The position numbers and the translations under genes were made by a program. From the NCBI GenBank assembly GCA_020060545.1, contig JAGUZX010000134.1, forward strand, positions 45,025 to 109,024: a stretch of DNA of 64,000 bases. Direction: 5' to 3'. Every line of letters begins with the position of its first letter. Position 1 is the stretch's first letter. The notes under the pieces were generated by a model, which did not search any database, had not been told where the DNA came from, and saw nothing but the letters and a program-made list of their open reading frames with translations. Of this stretch, positions 9,927-18,433 are shown one piece after another. The stretch comes from Desulfovibrio sp. Its GTDB lineage: Bacteria > Bacillota > Dethiobacteria > DTU022.

Positions 9927-12127
9927 CTTTTCCGGACCTCCTTCTCTTCCCTTCGTTCCCGCAGGACGTGCGCAAAGGACTCCACACGCGTTTGCAACCC
10001 CGCTTCACCGGTCTGCTCGTTAATAATCACCGTCAACAAGGGAATTTCCAAGTCGCGCACTACACGGGTGAGAATGCTCTGGGCGATGATCTCCGGCATA
10101 CAGGTAAAGGGCCACAGGTGCACGACGCCGTCGATTCCTTCCCGCGGCGCCAGAGCGGTCAGCCCGACGCTTTCCAGACCGTGCCCTCCCACCATATCGT
10201 GCAGATACGGCCGCGCGGCCCGGGTAACCTGGCGGTACCGCCGCAGTGCGGCGGGGCTGTGCAGAATGTGGTGCCTGAACCAGTTGATCACGGTGATCTC
10301 CCGTTCCACTTCGATGCGTACATCTTTCAGCGTGCCGAGAGTACGCGCGATTTCATGGTTGACATAGTCCTCGAAGACGGCATAAATTTCGCCGATCAAC
10401 CTTACTTTGAACGGAGGCGGCCCGTTTTCACGGGGCAGCAAAGCACAAGACTGCTTGAAGCGGCGAAAAGCCGCCGTCAATGAACCGAGCGAAGCCGCCT
10501 CTTTTGCTTCCGCCAGGAACAGCCGGTAGGTCCGGTCCGCTTCGCCGCGCCGGCTCTCCCTGGCCCGCAGAACGTAGAGCGCCTCTTCCGCCTTCTCGGT
10601 AAGTGCGGCCTTGTAGAACGCCAGTAAAGCGCTCCAGGCGGCCCGCCGGCCCATGCGCATGCCGAATAACTGGCGCATCACCTTCACGAACGGCTGGTAA
10701 TTTTTATTTAAGGGGAGCGGTGAATTAATCACCAGCATTTCAAAATCATAACCGGCTCTTCTGAGCAGCGTTTCCTGCATTTCGGCATACCAGCCGAGGC
10801 GGCAACGGCCCTTCCCCCCGACCATGACCAGGGTATTCGCTCCCGCCTCCAGGCACTGGCGCATCTGACCAACCGTCACAGTAAGCGGGTAGCAGATAAA
10901 TTCGGGTGCCAGTGCGGCTCCAAGTTCCGTGGTTAGGCGGGTGATGGGGAGCGGCCCCACTGCTTTTACCAGCTCGCCGTTGAAGATCGTGGCCAGGGCG
11001 CCGCCGAGTTTGCCAAGGGTGGGGAAGCCAAGTACCCGGGTTTCAGGCACAGGCGGAGGGATAAACCTGGGCCCCGGGGAAGCGGCAGCCGGCAGGTCTG
11101 GTTTTTTCTCCAGTACCTTTTGCACCGTTTTCCCCGCCGCCGTAACGGTATCCAAAAAGGCTTCCAGCCGCGTCACCAAACCGGCCTCCCCGGTTTGCTC
11201 GTCTACCGTTAAGATCAGCAGTGGAACGCCGTGTTTTCGCGCTTCCTCTTCCAAAAAGACTTCAATTACCGCTTCGGGACCGCATTCAAAAGGACTGAGC
11301 AGGATCAGGCAGTCGATCATCTGCTGATGGAGCCAGTAGAGGGCGCTGCCGACAATAATCTGCTCGAAGCTCCAGAGTTCCTTGCCGTAGCTTGTGCCGG
11401 CCAGCACCCTGGCTGCCGCCCGGGGTGGAACCATCTCCGGGACGAATACCACGGCATGCTCTTTAAGGCGGTCAGCCAGGTTGTGCGCGATATAGTCGTA
11501 AAGGATGTAACTGTGCCCGGCAACTCCAACCCGCAGGGACCGGTTAAAACGGGCCCGCCGGTTGTAGGGATGGCTGCGCTTAAAACTTTTAATCCCGACC
11601 ACCTTTTCGAGGGCTTCGGGAAAAGTTAAACCTTGCTCTGCCGTAGCCGCGCTAAACCGGTTTTGACAGCGCCAGGCGTCACGCAGGGCAGCCCGGGTTT
11701 GCCTTTCGCCGGCGCCCAGCCTTCTGCCGGCGGCGGCGAGTGAATCGAGGCTGGCGCGGGGGTTGCAGCGCCAGTCGATTTGCGGGGTGAGGAAAAGATC
11801 TTCCGGCAGCGCCAGGCCGTTGCGCAGCATCGCCGGCGCCCCGATATGCTTGGGGCAGTAGTAGCTGTAACGATCCCGGCTGACCAGGGTTGGCATAAAC
11901 AAGAAGTCCACTTTCTTTTCAACTAGCTCCAGGGTATGCGGAAAAGCCAGCTTAACCGATATGCAAGGCTCATCGGTGGGGCATACCGTTAAGTTTTCCA
12001 GGGTCCTCGGTCCGGTAGGGCTGGAGAGGACCACCGCGGCGCCCAACCTCTCCAGGAACACCTTGTAAAACGGCAGATAATAGAAAAAAGATAATACCCG
12101 GGGAATCCCAACTTGCATTATCTTCAC
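9893..12127 (-). CDS. DUF2229-type acyl-CoA dehydratase activase-related protein
   Basis: A 744-residue protein of the large activase-partner family, related in fold to the subunits of 2-hydroxyglutaryl-CoA dehydratase. The N-terminus VGIPRVLSFFYYLPFYKVFL is the DUF2229 signature. Cysteine-containing segments likely to bind clusters include TVCPTDEPCISVKLAF, LLSPFECGPEAVIEVF and LWPFTCMPEIIAQSIL. The repeated ILTVDEQTGEAGL and TVIINEQTGEAGLQTRVESF suggest an internal duplication. It overlaps the ATPase gene by 34 nt. Substrate and partner are unknown. Confidence 0.8.
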   Translation of the reverse strand: MKIMQVGIPRVLSFFYYLPFYKVFLERLGAAVVLSSPTGPRTLENLTVCPTDEPCISVKLAFPHTLELVEKKVDFLFMPTLVSRDRYSYYCPKHIGAPAMLRNGLALPEDLFLTPQIDWRCNPRASLDSLAAAGRRLGAGERQTRAALRDAWRCQNRFSAATAEQGLTFPEALEKVVGIKSFKRSHPYNRRARFNRSLRVGVAGHSYILYDYIAHNLADRLKEHAVVFVPEMVPPRAAARVLAGTSYGKELWSFEQIIVGSALYWLHQQMIDCLILLSPFECGPEAVIEVFLEEEARKHGVPLLILTVDEQTGEAGLVTRLEAFLDTVTAAGKTVQKVLEKKPDLPAAASPGPRFIPPPVPETRVLGFPTLGKLGGALATIFNGELVKAVGPLPITRLTTELGAALAPEFICYPLTVTVGQMRQCLEAGANTLVMVGGKGRCRLGWYAEMQETLLRRAGYDFEMLVINSPLPLNKNYQPFVKVMRQLFGMRMGRRAAWSALLAFYKAALTEKAEEALYVLRARESRRGEADRTYRLFLAEAKEAASLGSLTAAFRRFKQSCALLPRENGPPPFKVRLIGEIYAVFEDYVNHEIARTLGTLKDVRIEVEREITVINWFRHHILHSPAALRRYRQVTRAARPYLHDMVGGHGLESVGLTALAPREGIDGVVHLWPFTCMPEIIAQSILTRVVRDLEIPLLTVIINEQTGEAGLQTRVESFAHVLRERREEKEVRKRCFSWVSMSEA

Positions 12128-12258
12128 CCCTGAAAGGTAATCTAGAAAAGCTTAAGCTATTTTAGCCCAATCTAGCTTTGCCTATTCTTTAGCCTGGCTT
12201 GAAAAGGAAATTACTGCTATCAGTTTCCTGAGCCGGGAGGAGGTGTGGGATTTCGAAG

Positions 12259-12573
12259 ATGCAGGATATTGAATATATCGTCCGGCAATCCCTTTTTGTC
12301 GTCATCCTGCTTTTAGAAATCTACGGCAGTTTTATCATCGTTTTTTCTTCGAACCGCATTTTCATGCTCTTTTTGCGCACCGCCAGGGATGGTACCGAAG
12401 CGCGGCTTAATCTGGCCAGCCACCTGGCCATGGGGCTCGAATTTCTGCTTGCCGCCGAAATAATTCGCACGATTGTCATCCGCAGCTGGACGGAGCTGCA
12501 GATTTTAGGCGCGGTACTGCTGCTCAGGGCGATCCTTTCGGTGTTGATCATCTGGGAAATCAAGCAAGGTTAG
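12259..12573 (+). CDS. DUF1622 small membrane protein
   Basis: A 104-residue integral membrane protein with about three hydrophobic helices (residues 8-30, 50-70, 75-100) separated by a basic loop (RTARDGTEARLNLASHLAMG). LEFLLAAEIIRTI matches DUF1622, whose function is unknown. AGGAGG ends about 15 nt before the ATG. It is divergent from the activase pair and upstream of the DUF1015 gene on the same strand. Confidence 0.75.
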   Translation: MQDIEYIVRQSLFVVILLLEIYGSFIIVFSSNRIFMLFLRTARDGTEARLNLASHLAMGLEFLLAAEIIRTIVIRSWTELQILGAVLLLRAILSVLIIWEIKQG

Positions 12574-12653
12574 CTCGAGGTAAAAACTGATATTGCGCAG
12601 GGTCTAAAATTATAATAAGATGACGGTAAATGTTAATTGAAAGGCGCGTAAAC

Positions 12654-13931
12654 ATGGCCGTCATCATCCCTTTTAAAGGAATCCGCTTCAACCTGGACCG
12701 GGTCGGAGACCTGGCGGCGGTAATTACCCCGCCCTACGACGTAATCGGTCCCGCTGAGCAGGAGCTCTATTACCGGCGCAGCCCTTATAATCTCATCCGC
12801 CTGGAATATGGCAAAACCGGACCCGAGGACAACGACTCGAACAACCGCTACACCCGCGCCGCCGCCACCCTGCAGGCATGGCTGGAAGAAGGGGTACTCC
12901 TGCGGGAGGAGGAGCGCCTTTTTTACCTTTTTGAGCAGGAATTTAATTACCATCATATGCTATTTCGCCGCACCGGGATCGTGGCCGCCCTGAAGCTGGA
13001 GCCTTACACCAACGGGGTTGTGATCCCCCACGAGAGAACAATGGCCCAACCAAAGTTTGACCGTCTGCAGCTGCTGCGGCACTGCCGCACCAACTTCAGC
13101 CCCATCTTCGGGCTTTTCGCCGACCAGGACGGCCGTTTGGCGGAGTTCAGCACCCCTGTGCGTAAAACGGTGCCATTGAGCGATTTTCGGGCAGACGACG
13201 GGCAGCGCTACCGCCTCTGGGCCGTGCGCGGTTCTTCCCGCCAGGAAGCGCTGGCGCGCCTCCTGGCCCCGCTTCCTGTATTTATCGCCGACGGGCACCA
13301 TCGTTATAAAACAGCGCTGCGCTTCGCCCGCGAGCTTAACGGCAATCAAGCGCTGCCGCCCGGTTCCGGCTATGTCCTTTCCGTACTGACCGGCCTGCAG
13401 GATCCCGGCTTGTTAATCCTCCCCACCCACCGCCTGCTGCACGGTCTTACCGCCGTGCAGCTGGAAGAGCTGCCCCGGATTATCGCGGAAAGCTTTGACA
13501 CCCGGGTCCTGGGCGATTTAACAAAACTCGAGATGCGTAAATTTACCGCGCTGTTGGAGCGGGAAGGCCGGAGCGCTCCGGTCATCGGGCTATTGCTAGC
13601 GGGGCGGGCCTGGCTGCTGACGGCAAAGCCGGGGGCAACCGGAAATAACCTGGATGTAATCACCCTGCAGGAGCGGATCCTGAGGCCAATCCTGCAGGAT
13701 ACAGACCCCGAGCTATATCTTACCTACACCAGGGACGAAACGGAAGCGCGACAAGCGGTCCTCTCCGGGGCGGTACAGGCCGCCTTTATCCTTAACCCGG
13801 CTCCAATCGAAAGGGTAACCGCACATGCCTTGCAGGGTGAAATATTGCCGCAAAAATCAACCTATTTCTACCCCAAACTGCCCAGTGGCCTGGTACTTTA
13901 CCACCACACCTTAAGTTATTCCGATCGCTGA
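12654..13931 (+). CDS. DUF1015 family protein
   Basis: A soluble protein of 425 residues from the ATG at 12654 (GAAAGGCG upstream; an in-frame ATG 24 nt earlier is less likely). The start IPFKGIRFN and VITPPYDVIGPAEQELYYRR, the segment VVIPHERTMAQPKFDRLQLL, and FIADGHHRYKTALRFARE are hallmarks of DUF1015. The biochemical role is not established. In other genomes it often lies near serine-biosynthesis genes, but no such gene is visible here. Confidence 0.85.
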   Translation: MAVIIPFKGIRFNLDRVGDLAAVITPPYDVIGPAEQELYYRRSPYNLIRLEYGKTGPEDNDSNNRYTRAAATLQAWLEEGVLLREEERLFYLFEQEFNYHHMLFRRTGIVAALKLEPYTNGVVIPHERTMAQPKFDRLQLLRHCRTNFSPIFGLFADQDGRLAEFSTPVRKTVPLSDFRADDGQRYRLWAVRGSSRQEALARLLAPLPVFIADGHHRYKTALRFARELNGNQALPPGSGYVLSVLTGLQDPGLLILPTHRLLHGLTAVQLEELPRIIAESFDTRVLGDLTKLEMRKFTALLEREGRSAPVIGLLLAGRAWLLTAKPGATGNNLDVITLQERILRPILQDTDPELYLTYTRDETEARQAVLSGAVQAAFILNPAPIERVTAHALQGEILPQKSTYFYPKLPSGLVLYHHTLSYSDR

Positions 13932-14063
13932 CCTGGCAAAACCAGGCTGTATTTTTATCTGGACGGGCTGCGACACGTCCGTATCTTCATTTCTGCAAAA
14001 ACAGCTGTACGTGAGCATTGAACATTACGTGCAGCTAGGCCGGGTCCTGCCGGGTTTCATAAC

Positions 14064-14095
14064 GTCTCACATCTCACTTCACTTCTCACCTCTCA
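14064..14095. repeat. TGA-rich low-complexity tail overlapping the deacetylase 3' end
   Basis: A TCTCAC/TTCTCACC tract on the plus strand. It encodes the last residues (about LRGEK) and the stop codon of the minus-strand deacetylase gene. Same family as 989-1023 and 32976-33000. The rest of the 13932-14063 spacer shows no gene. Confidence 0.6.
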
Positions 14096-15161
14096 AAGGC
14101 CAGTATTGCGACTGCACCTGCAGCACCTCTTCAAGGCGGCGCAAAGTCGCCGGGGCCGGTTCCCGGGGCGGGTTTTCTTCGGGAACGGGGAGCCCCCAGC
14201 GGCCGATGGCATTCAGGACCTGAAGCACCGCTCCCGCCTGCCCCTGGAGGTGGTAGCCGCCCTCGAGACAGAGAAGCATTCTCCCGCTGCAGCAGGCGGA
14301 GGCGGTTTTAGACAGCGCTTCCGCCATGCGGTAATAGCCTGAGTGCGTCAGTGACATCCCGGCCAGGGGATCGCGGTAATAGGCATCCTGCCCGGCCGAT
14401 ATGACCAGCAAATCCGGTTTAAACCGCTCCAAAACCGGTAAAATTACCCGTTCAAAAAAGAGAAGATAGTCCGCATCGCCGGATCCGGCGGGCAGGGGGA
14501 TATTGATGGTGTAACCTTCCCCTGCGCCGCAGCCCGTTTCCCGGAGCTGCCCGGTGCCCGGATAAGCCGGGCTCTGGTGCAGCGACAGGTAAAGGACATG
14601 CGGGTCTGCCTCAAAGATGTGCTGGGTCCCGTTGCCGTGGTGGACATCCCAGTCGATTACAGCCACCCGTTCCAGGCCGTAGTCCCGGCAGGCCGAGCGC
14701 GCCGCCACGGCCGCATGGTTAAAAATACAGAAGCCCATGGCCCGGTTTCTTTCGGCATGGTGCCCCGGCGGCCGGGTTAAAGCAAATACTTTCCGGCACT
14801 CTCCTTCCAGGACTTCTTTCAGCCCGGCCACTGCGCCACCGGCGGCCAGAAGAGCTACCTCGTAAGAGCGGCTGACAATGTATGTATCCATGTCCAGAAA
14901 ACGCCGGCCCTGGCGGCAGGCCTCATCGATCGATTCAATATACCCCGGATCGTGAACCAGGGCGACCGTCCCCAGCTCTGCCGGCAGCGGCGTAATTTTC
15001 TTGATTTTGTTCTCGAGAGGATGCGCCTCGAGCGTGGAAAGGATCTGCTCCAGCCGTTCCTTCCGCTCGGGGTGGTGTTCCTGATTGTGAACAAGGTAGT
15101 CAGGATGATAGACCAGTCCGATTCGCTCTCCGCTATTTGGCATCTGTTCCTTTCCCTTCAT
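14079..15161 (-). CDS. Histone-deacetylase-family protein (AcuC/acetylpolyamine amidohydrolase-like)
   Basis: A zinc deacetylase of the arginase/HDAC superfamily, about 360 residues. The catalytic elements are complete: RPPGHHAERNRAMGFCIFNH with the charge-relay histidines, VIDWDVHHGNGTQHIFEADP with zinc ligands, LSLHQSPAYPGTG, and the late LVISAGQDAYYRDPLAGMSL with the third ligand Asp. The substrate may be acetyl-lysine (as in AcuC) or an acetylated small molecule. It overlaps the thioesterase stop by ATGA. An ATG at 15143 is an alternative start. The C-terminal residues come from a TGA-rich repeat. Confidence 0.85.
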   Translation of the reverse strand: MKGKEQMPNSGERIGLVYHPDYLVHNQEHHPERKERLEQILSTLEAHPLENKIKKITPLPAELGTVALVHDPGYIESIDEACRQGRRFLDMDTYIVSRSYEVALLAAGGAVAGLKEVLEGECRKVFALTRPPGHHAERNRAMGFCIFNHAAVAARSACRDYGLERVAVIDWDVHHGNGTQHIFEADPHVLYLSLHQSPAYPGTGQLRETGCGAGEGYTINIPLPAGSGDADYLLFFERVILPVLERFKPDLLVISAGQDAYYRDPLAGMSLTHSGYYRMAEALSKTASACCSGRMLLCLEGGYHLQGQAGAVLQVLNAIGRWGLPVPEENPPREPAPATLRRLEEVLQVQSQYWPLRGEK

Positions 15162-15589
15162 TTTTTGTCGCCGTGAGCTTCATCCATGGCCTTGCACAGC
15201 CGCCCCCACAAAAAAGGGCTGTGCTTGCGCAGCACCACGGGGCGCCCGGTGGAATTGACAAAGGCGTGCTCCGTGCTTCCCCGGGCCAAAAGCTCTTCCT
15301 CCCGGCGCACTTCATAGCCAAAGACGACCCTCACTTCTTGAAGGCTCTCAATCCAGGTTAGAAGGGCGATTTCATCGTCGTAGCGCGCCGGCACCTTGTA
15401 ATCACAGGAAACCCTGATTACCGGCAAGTAGAGGTTATTTTTCTCAAACTCCCGGTAAGGCATCCCCAGCCTGCGCATCAGCTCTGTGCGCCCGATTTCA
15501 AACCAGACGAGATAATTGGCGTAATAGACTATCCCCATCTGGTCGGTGTCTTTGTAGCGCACCCTGATCCTGCTTTCATCGCGCATCAT
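15158..15589 (-). CDS. YbgC/4-hydroxybenzoyl-CoA-type acyl-CoA thioesterase
   Basis: A hotdog-fold thioesterase of 143 residues. RVRYKDTDQMGIVYYANYLV, then WFEIGRTELMRRLGM, is the YbgC-type active-site region, with the catalytic Asp in DTDQMG. The ATG at 15589 follows GGGAGGCG at good spacing. It hydrolyses a short or aromatic acyl-CoA; the substrate cannot be read from sequence. It is coupled to the downstream deacetylase gene. Confidence 0.85.
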   Translation of the reverse strand: MMRDESRIRVRYKDTDQMGIVYYANYLVWFEIGRTELMRRLGMPYREFEKNNLYLPVIRVSCDYKVPARYDDEIALLTWIESLQEVRVVFGYEVRREEELLARGSTEHAFVNSTGRPVVLRKHSPFLWGRLCKAMDEAHGDKK

Positions 15590-15646
15590 CCCAGTTTTCG
15601 CCTCCCGTATCAAAATAACCGGTAAAAGGAAGAATTTACCCGGCAG

Positions 15647-17395
15647 TTAGAGGACGTTCGCCCGGCCCCGGTAGATTAAGCCCCGGATTGGATCCACGGT
15701 GATCAGTTCACCGGGCCGGATCAGGCCGGTGGCCTTTTCCGCACCGACCACGGCCGGTTTCCCCAGGTTCAGGGCGATGATGGCGCCGTGGGAGGTAAGC
15801 CCCCCTTCCTCGGTGACCACGGCGGCCGCCTTTTCCAGGGCCGGCAGATAATCCCGGTTGGTGCCGCGAGTTACCAGGATCTGCCCTTCCCGGATGCCGG
15901 CCGGGATTTTACCACCGGCAACGACAAAGGCCGTCCCGCTGACCGCCTTCTGGCCCACCCCTGTTCCCTGGGCCAGAACCTCGCCGATCGTTTCCACCCG
16001 CAGCAGGTTGGTGGTACCGGTAACGCCCACCGGCACACCGGCGGTAATTACCACCAGGTCCCCCTCCTTGATCAGCCCCTCCTGCATCGCCGCCCGGGTC
16101 GCGGCGACAAACATTTCGTCCGTAGATTCCACCGGCGGGTAAAGGACCGGGTAGATTCCCCAGGTCAGCTTGAGCTGTGCGGCAACCTTGAGACGCGAAG
16201 TTACGGCGATTACGGGCGCTTTCGGCTTGTATTTGGACACCATCCGCGCCGTGTGCCCCGATTGGGTGGAAGTGATAATCGCGTCGGCGCCGAGTTCCTG
16301 GGCTGTGTGGCAGGTGGCGTAGCTGATCGCGTCGGTCACCGTTTTACTCATGGCCGCTTCCAGGCTTTCAAGGATCTTCTTATAATCGAGCGCTTCCTCG
16401 ACCCGCACGGCGATTCGGCTCATCGTCTGGACAGCTTCCACCGGAAAACGCCCCACGGCCGTTTCCCCGGAAAGCATCACCGCATCGGTGCCGTCAAAAA
16501 TGGCGTTGGCCACATCGCTGGCTTCGGCCCTGGTGGGGCGGGGATTGCGGATCATGCTGTCCAGCATCTGGGTGGCGGTAATTACCGGCTTTCCGGCCCG
16601 GTTGCAGCGGTAAATAATTTTTTTCTGCAGCAGCGGGACCTCTTCGGTGGGGATTTCGACCCCCAGATCGCCGCGGGCGACCATCATCCCGTCCGCTACA
16701 TCCAGGATGGAATCAAACTGCTGCATCCCTTCCCGGCTTTCAATCTTGGCGATCAGCATCGCCTCGCCGCGCAAATCCTCCATCAACTGCCTGATTTCCA
16801 GGATGTCTTCCCGGCTGCGGGTAAAAGAGGCGGCGATAAAATGGATCTCCTGCTCCAAAGCGGCCTTGATGTCAGCCCGGTCCTTGGGGCCGAGAGCGGG
16901 CAGGTTTATCCTTGTCCCGGGCAGGTTTAAGCCCTTGTAGCTTCTTAGCTCCCCGCCGTGAATCACCCGGCAAAAAATTTCCTCGCCCTGGATCTCAAGC
17001 ACCTGCAGGGTAATCATCCCGTCATCAATTAAAACAGTGCGCCCCGGGGCGAGATCTCCCGGCAGCCCCGGGTAGGTCACCGAAACCCGCCGGTTATCCC
17101 CCGGGACAGCCGCCGCGGTAAGGATGAAGCCCTGCCCGTCTTCTAAAGATACGCTCTCCTCCACCAGCGTACCGGTGCGCACTTCCGGGCCGCGGGTATC
17201 AACCAGCAACGCCACGGTCTGTTTCAGCTGCCGGCCCACTTCCCGGATCATCTCCACCCTCCGCCAATGCTCCTCGCTCCGGCCGTGGGAAAGGTTCAGG
17301 CGCGCCACATCCATCCCCGCTTCAATCAAGGCTGCGATCCGATCCGGTGTATCAGTACTGGGACCGATCGTGCACACAATCTTTGTCCTGCGCAT
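15647..17395 (-). CDS. pyk: Pyruvate kinase with C-terminal PEP-utilizer mobile domain
   Basis: It converts phosphoenolpyruvate and ADP to pyruvate and ATP. It has 582 residues from the ATG at 17395 (GGAGGAG upstream). RRTKIVCTIGPSTD begins the barrel; the active-site stretch MVARGDLGVEIP and the motif ATQMLDSMI with NPRPTRAEASDVANAI follow. After about residue 480 comes the extra swivelling domain of Bacillus-type enzymes, with the phosphohistidine-like motif GGLTSHGAIIALNLGKPAVV. It lies downstream of pfkA with a repeat between; the two commonly form an operon. Confidence 0.96.
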   Translation of the reverse strand: MRRTKIVCTIGPSTDTPDRIAALIEAGMDVARLNLSHGRSEEHWRRVEMIREVGRQLKQTVALLVDTRGPEVRTGTLVEESVSLEDGQGFILTAAAVPGDNRRVSVTYPGLPGDLAPGRTVLIDDGMITLQVLEIQGEEIFCRVIHGGELRSYKGLNLPGTRINLPALGPKDRADIKAALEQEIHFIAASFTRSREDILEIRQLMEDLRGEAMLIAKIESREGMQQFDSILDVADGMMVARGDLGVEIPTEEVPLLQKKIIYRCNRAGKPVITATQMLDSMIRNPRPTRAEASDVANAIFDGTDAVMLSGETAVGRFPVEAVQTMSRIAVRVEEALDYKKILESLEAAMSKTVTDAISYATCHTAQELGADAIITSTQSGHTARMVSKYKPKAPVIAVTSRLKVAAQLKLTWGIYPVLYPPVESTDEMFVAATRAAMQEGLIKEGDLVVITAGVPVGVTGTTNLLRVETIGEVLAQGTGVGQKAVSGTAFVVAGGKIPAGIREGQILVTRGTNRDYLPALEKAAAVVTEEGGLTSHGAIIALNLGKPAVVGAEKATGLIRPGELITVDPIRGLIYRGRANVL

Positions 17396-17408
17396 ATCTT
17401 CTCCTCCG

Positions 17409-17465
17409 AAAAAGTTCATTTGGTGCCTGGCACCGAATGAACTTTTTCGGCGCCAGGCACCTGAG
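17409..17465. repeat. GGTGCC-type REP palindrome (one full unit plus a partial) between pfkA and pyk
   Basis: The core GGTGCCTGGCACC is flanked by the inverted arms AAAAAGTTCATT and AATGAACTTTTT. A second, degenerate core (CGGCGCCAGGCACC) follows. It fills the spacer between the pfkA stop and the pyk ribosome binding site. It is one of seven loci of this family in the window. Confidence 0.85.
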
Positions 17466-17470
17466 TTTTT

Positions 17471-18433
17471 TTACATGGAGAGGATGAGGGCCAGTTCGTA
17501 GAGATCTGCCGGGAAGGCACGGCCTGCCGTTAACGCTTCCAGCAGCGGCACCGGGTGGATTGCGCCGCCCTTGGCGGCGGTGATCATGCCGCCCCGCCCC
17601 TCCCGCAGCAGGTCTACCGCCGCGGCACCCATCCGGCTGGCCAAAAGGCGGTCCGCCGCGGAAGGGCTTCCGCCGCGCTGGATATGGCCGAGCACGGTGA
17701 CCCGGGTCTCCAGGCCGGTCTTCTGTTCAATCTGCGCGCCGACACAAAAGGCGCTGGCCGCCCCTTCCGCCACCAGGATAATGCTGTGCGTCTTTTGGCG
17801 GCGGACCCCCTTTACCAACCGCCGGCAGATCTGATCCAGGTCGAACTCTATCTCCGGCACCAGGATTACCTCGGCCCCTCCGGCCAACCCCGCCGCCAAG
17901 GCGATAAACCCGTTGTGCCGCCCCATCACTTCCACCACAAAAACCCGGCCGTGGGAGGTGGCCGTATCCCTGAGCCGGTTCAATGCATCCAAAACAGTAT
18001 TCACCGCCGTGTCGAAGCCGATGGTGCTGTCTGTGCCGTAAATATCGTTGTCGATCGTGCCGGGTATGCCGACCGCCTTAATCCCCAGCACGTCCAGGGC
18101 CTGAGCGCCCCGGAATGAACCGTCGCCGCCGATTACCACGATCCCTTCGATGCCCCGCTCCCGAAGGCGGGCGGCGGCCTTTTCCTGAACTGCTTTTTCC
18201 ATAAATTCGGGCGCCCGGGCCGTGTGCAGGATCGTCCCGCCACGGTGGATAATCCCGGCCACCGAACTGAGCTCCATCTTTCGCCAGGGCGACGGGTTTA
18301 TCAGCCCGGCAAAACCCCTTTCAATACCGTAGATTTCCATCCCGCAGTAAATCGCTTTGCGCACCGCCGCCCTGATCGCGGCATTCATCCCGGGGGCGTC
18401 GCCGCCGCTGGTTAAGATCGCTATTTTACGCAT
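17471..18433 (-). CDS. pfkA: 6-phosphofructokinase
   Basis: ATP-dependent phosphorylation of fructose 6-phosphate in glycolysis. From the ATG at 18433 it has 320 residues, the bacterial PfkA length. Motifs: ILTSGGDAPGMNAAIRAAVR, the ATP loop VVIGGDGSFRGAQAL, the catalytic GTIDNDIYGTDSTIGFDTA, VEVMGRHNGFIAL, and GHIQRGGSPSAADRLLASRMG. The start lies within a few bases of the dnaE stop, so it is translationally coupled to dnaE. dnaE-pfkA-pyk is a common Firmicute arrangement. Confidence 0.96.
   Translation of the reverse strand: MRKIAILTSGGDAPGMNAAIRAAVRKAIYCGMEIYGIERGFAGLINPSPWRKMELSSVAGIIHRGGTILHTARAPEFMEKAVQEKAAARLRERGIEGIVVIGGDGSFRGAQALDVLGIKAVGIPGTIDNDIYGTDSTIGFDTAVNTVLDALNRLRDTATSHGRVFVVEVMGRHNGFIALAAGLAGGAEVILVPEIEFDLDQICRRLVKGVRRQKTHSIILVAEGAASAFCVGAQIEQKTGLETRVTVLGHIQRGGSPSAADRLLASRMGAAAVDLLREGRGGMITAAKGGAIHPVPLLEALTAGRAFPADLYELALILSM

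Noticed and set aside
17409-17465. REP palindromes as ordinary intrinsic terminators
   Set aside because: The same core recurs at seven loci, both between co-directional genes of one operon and at convergent ends. Some T-runs are present, so a terminator side-effect is possible, but the sequence identity marks them as repeats.
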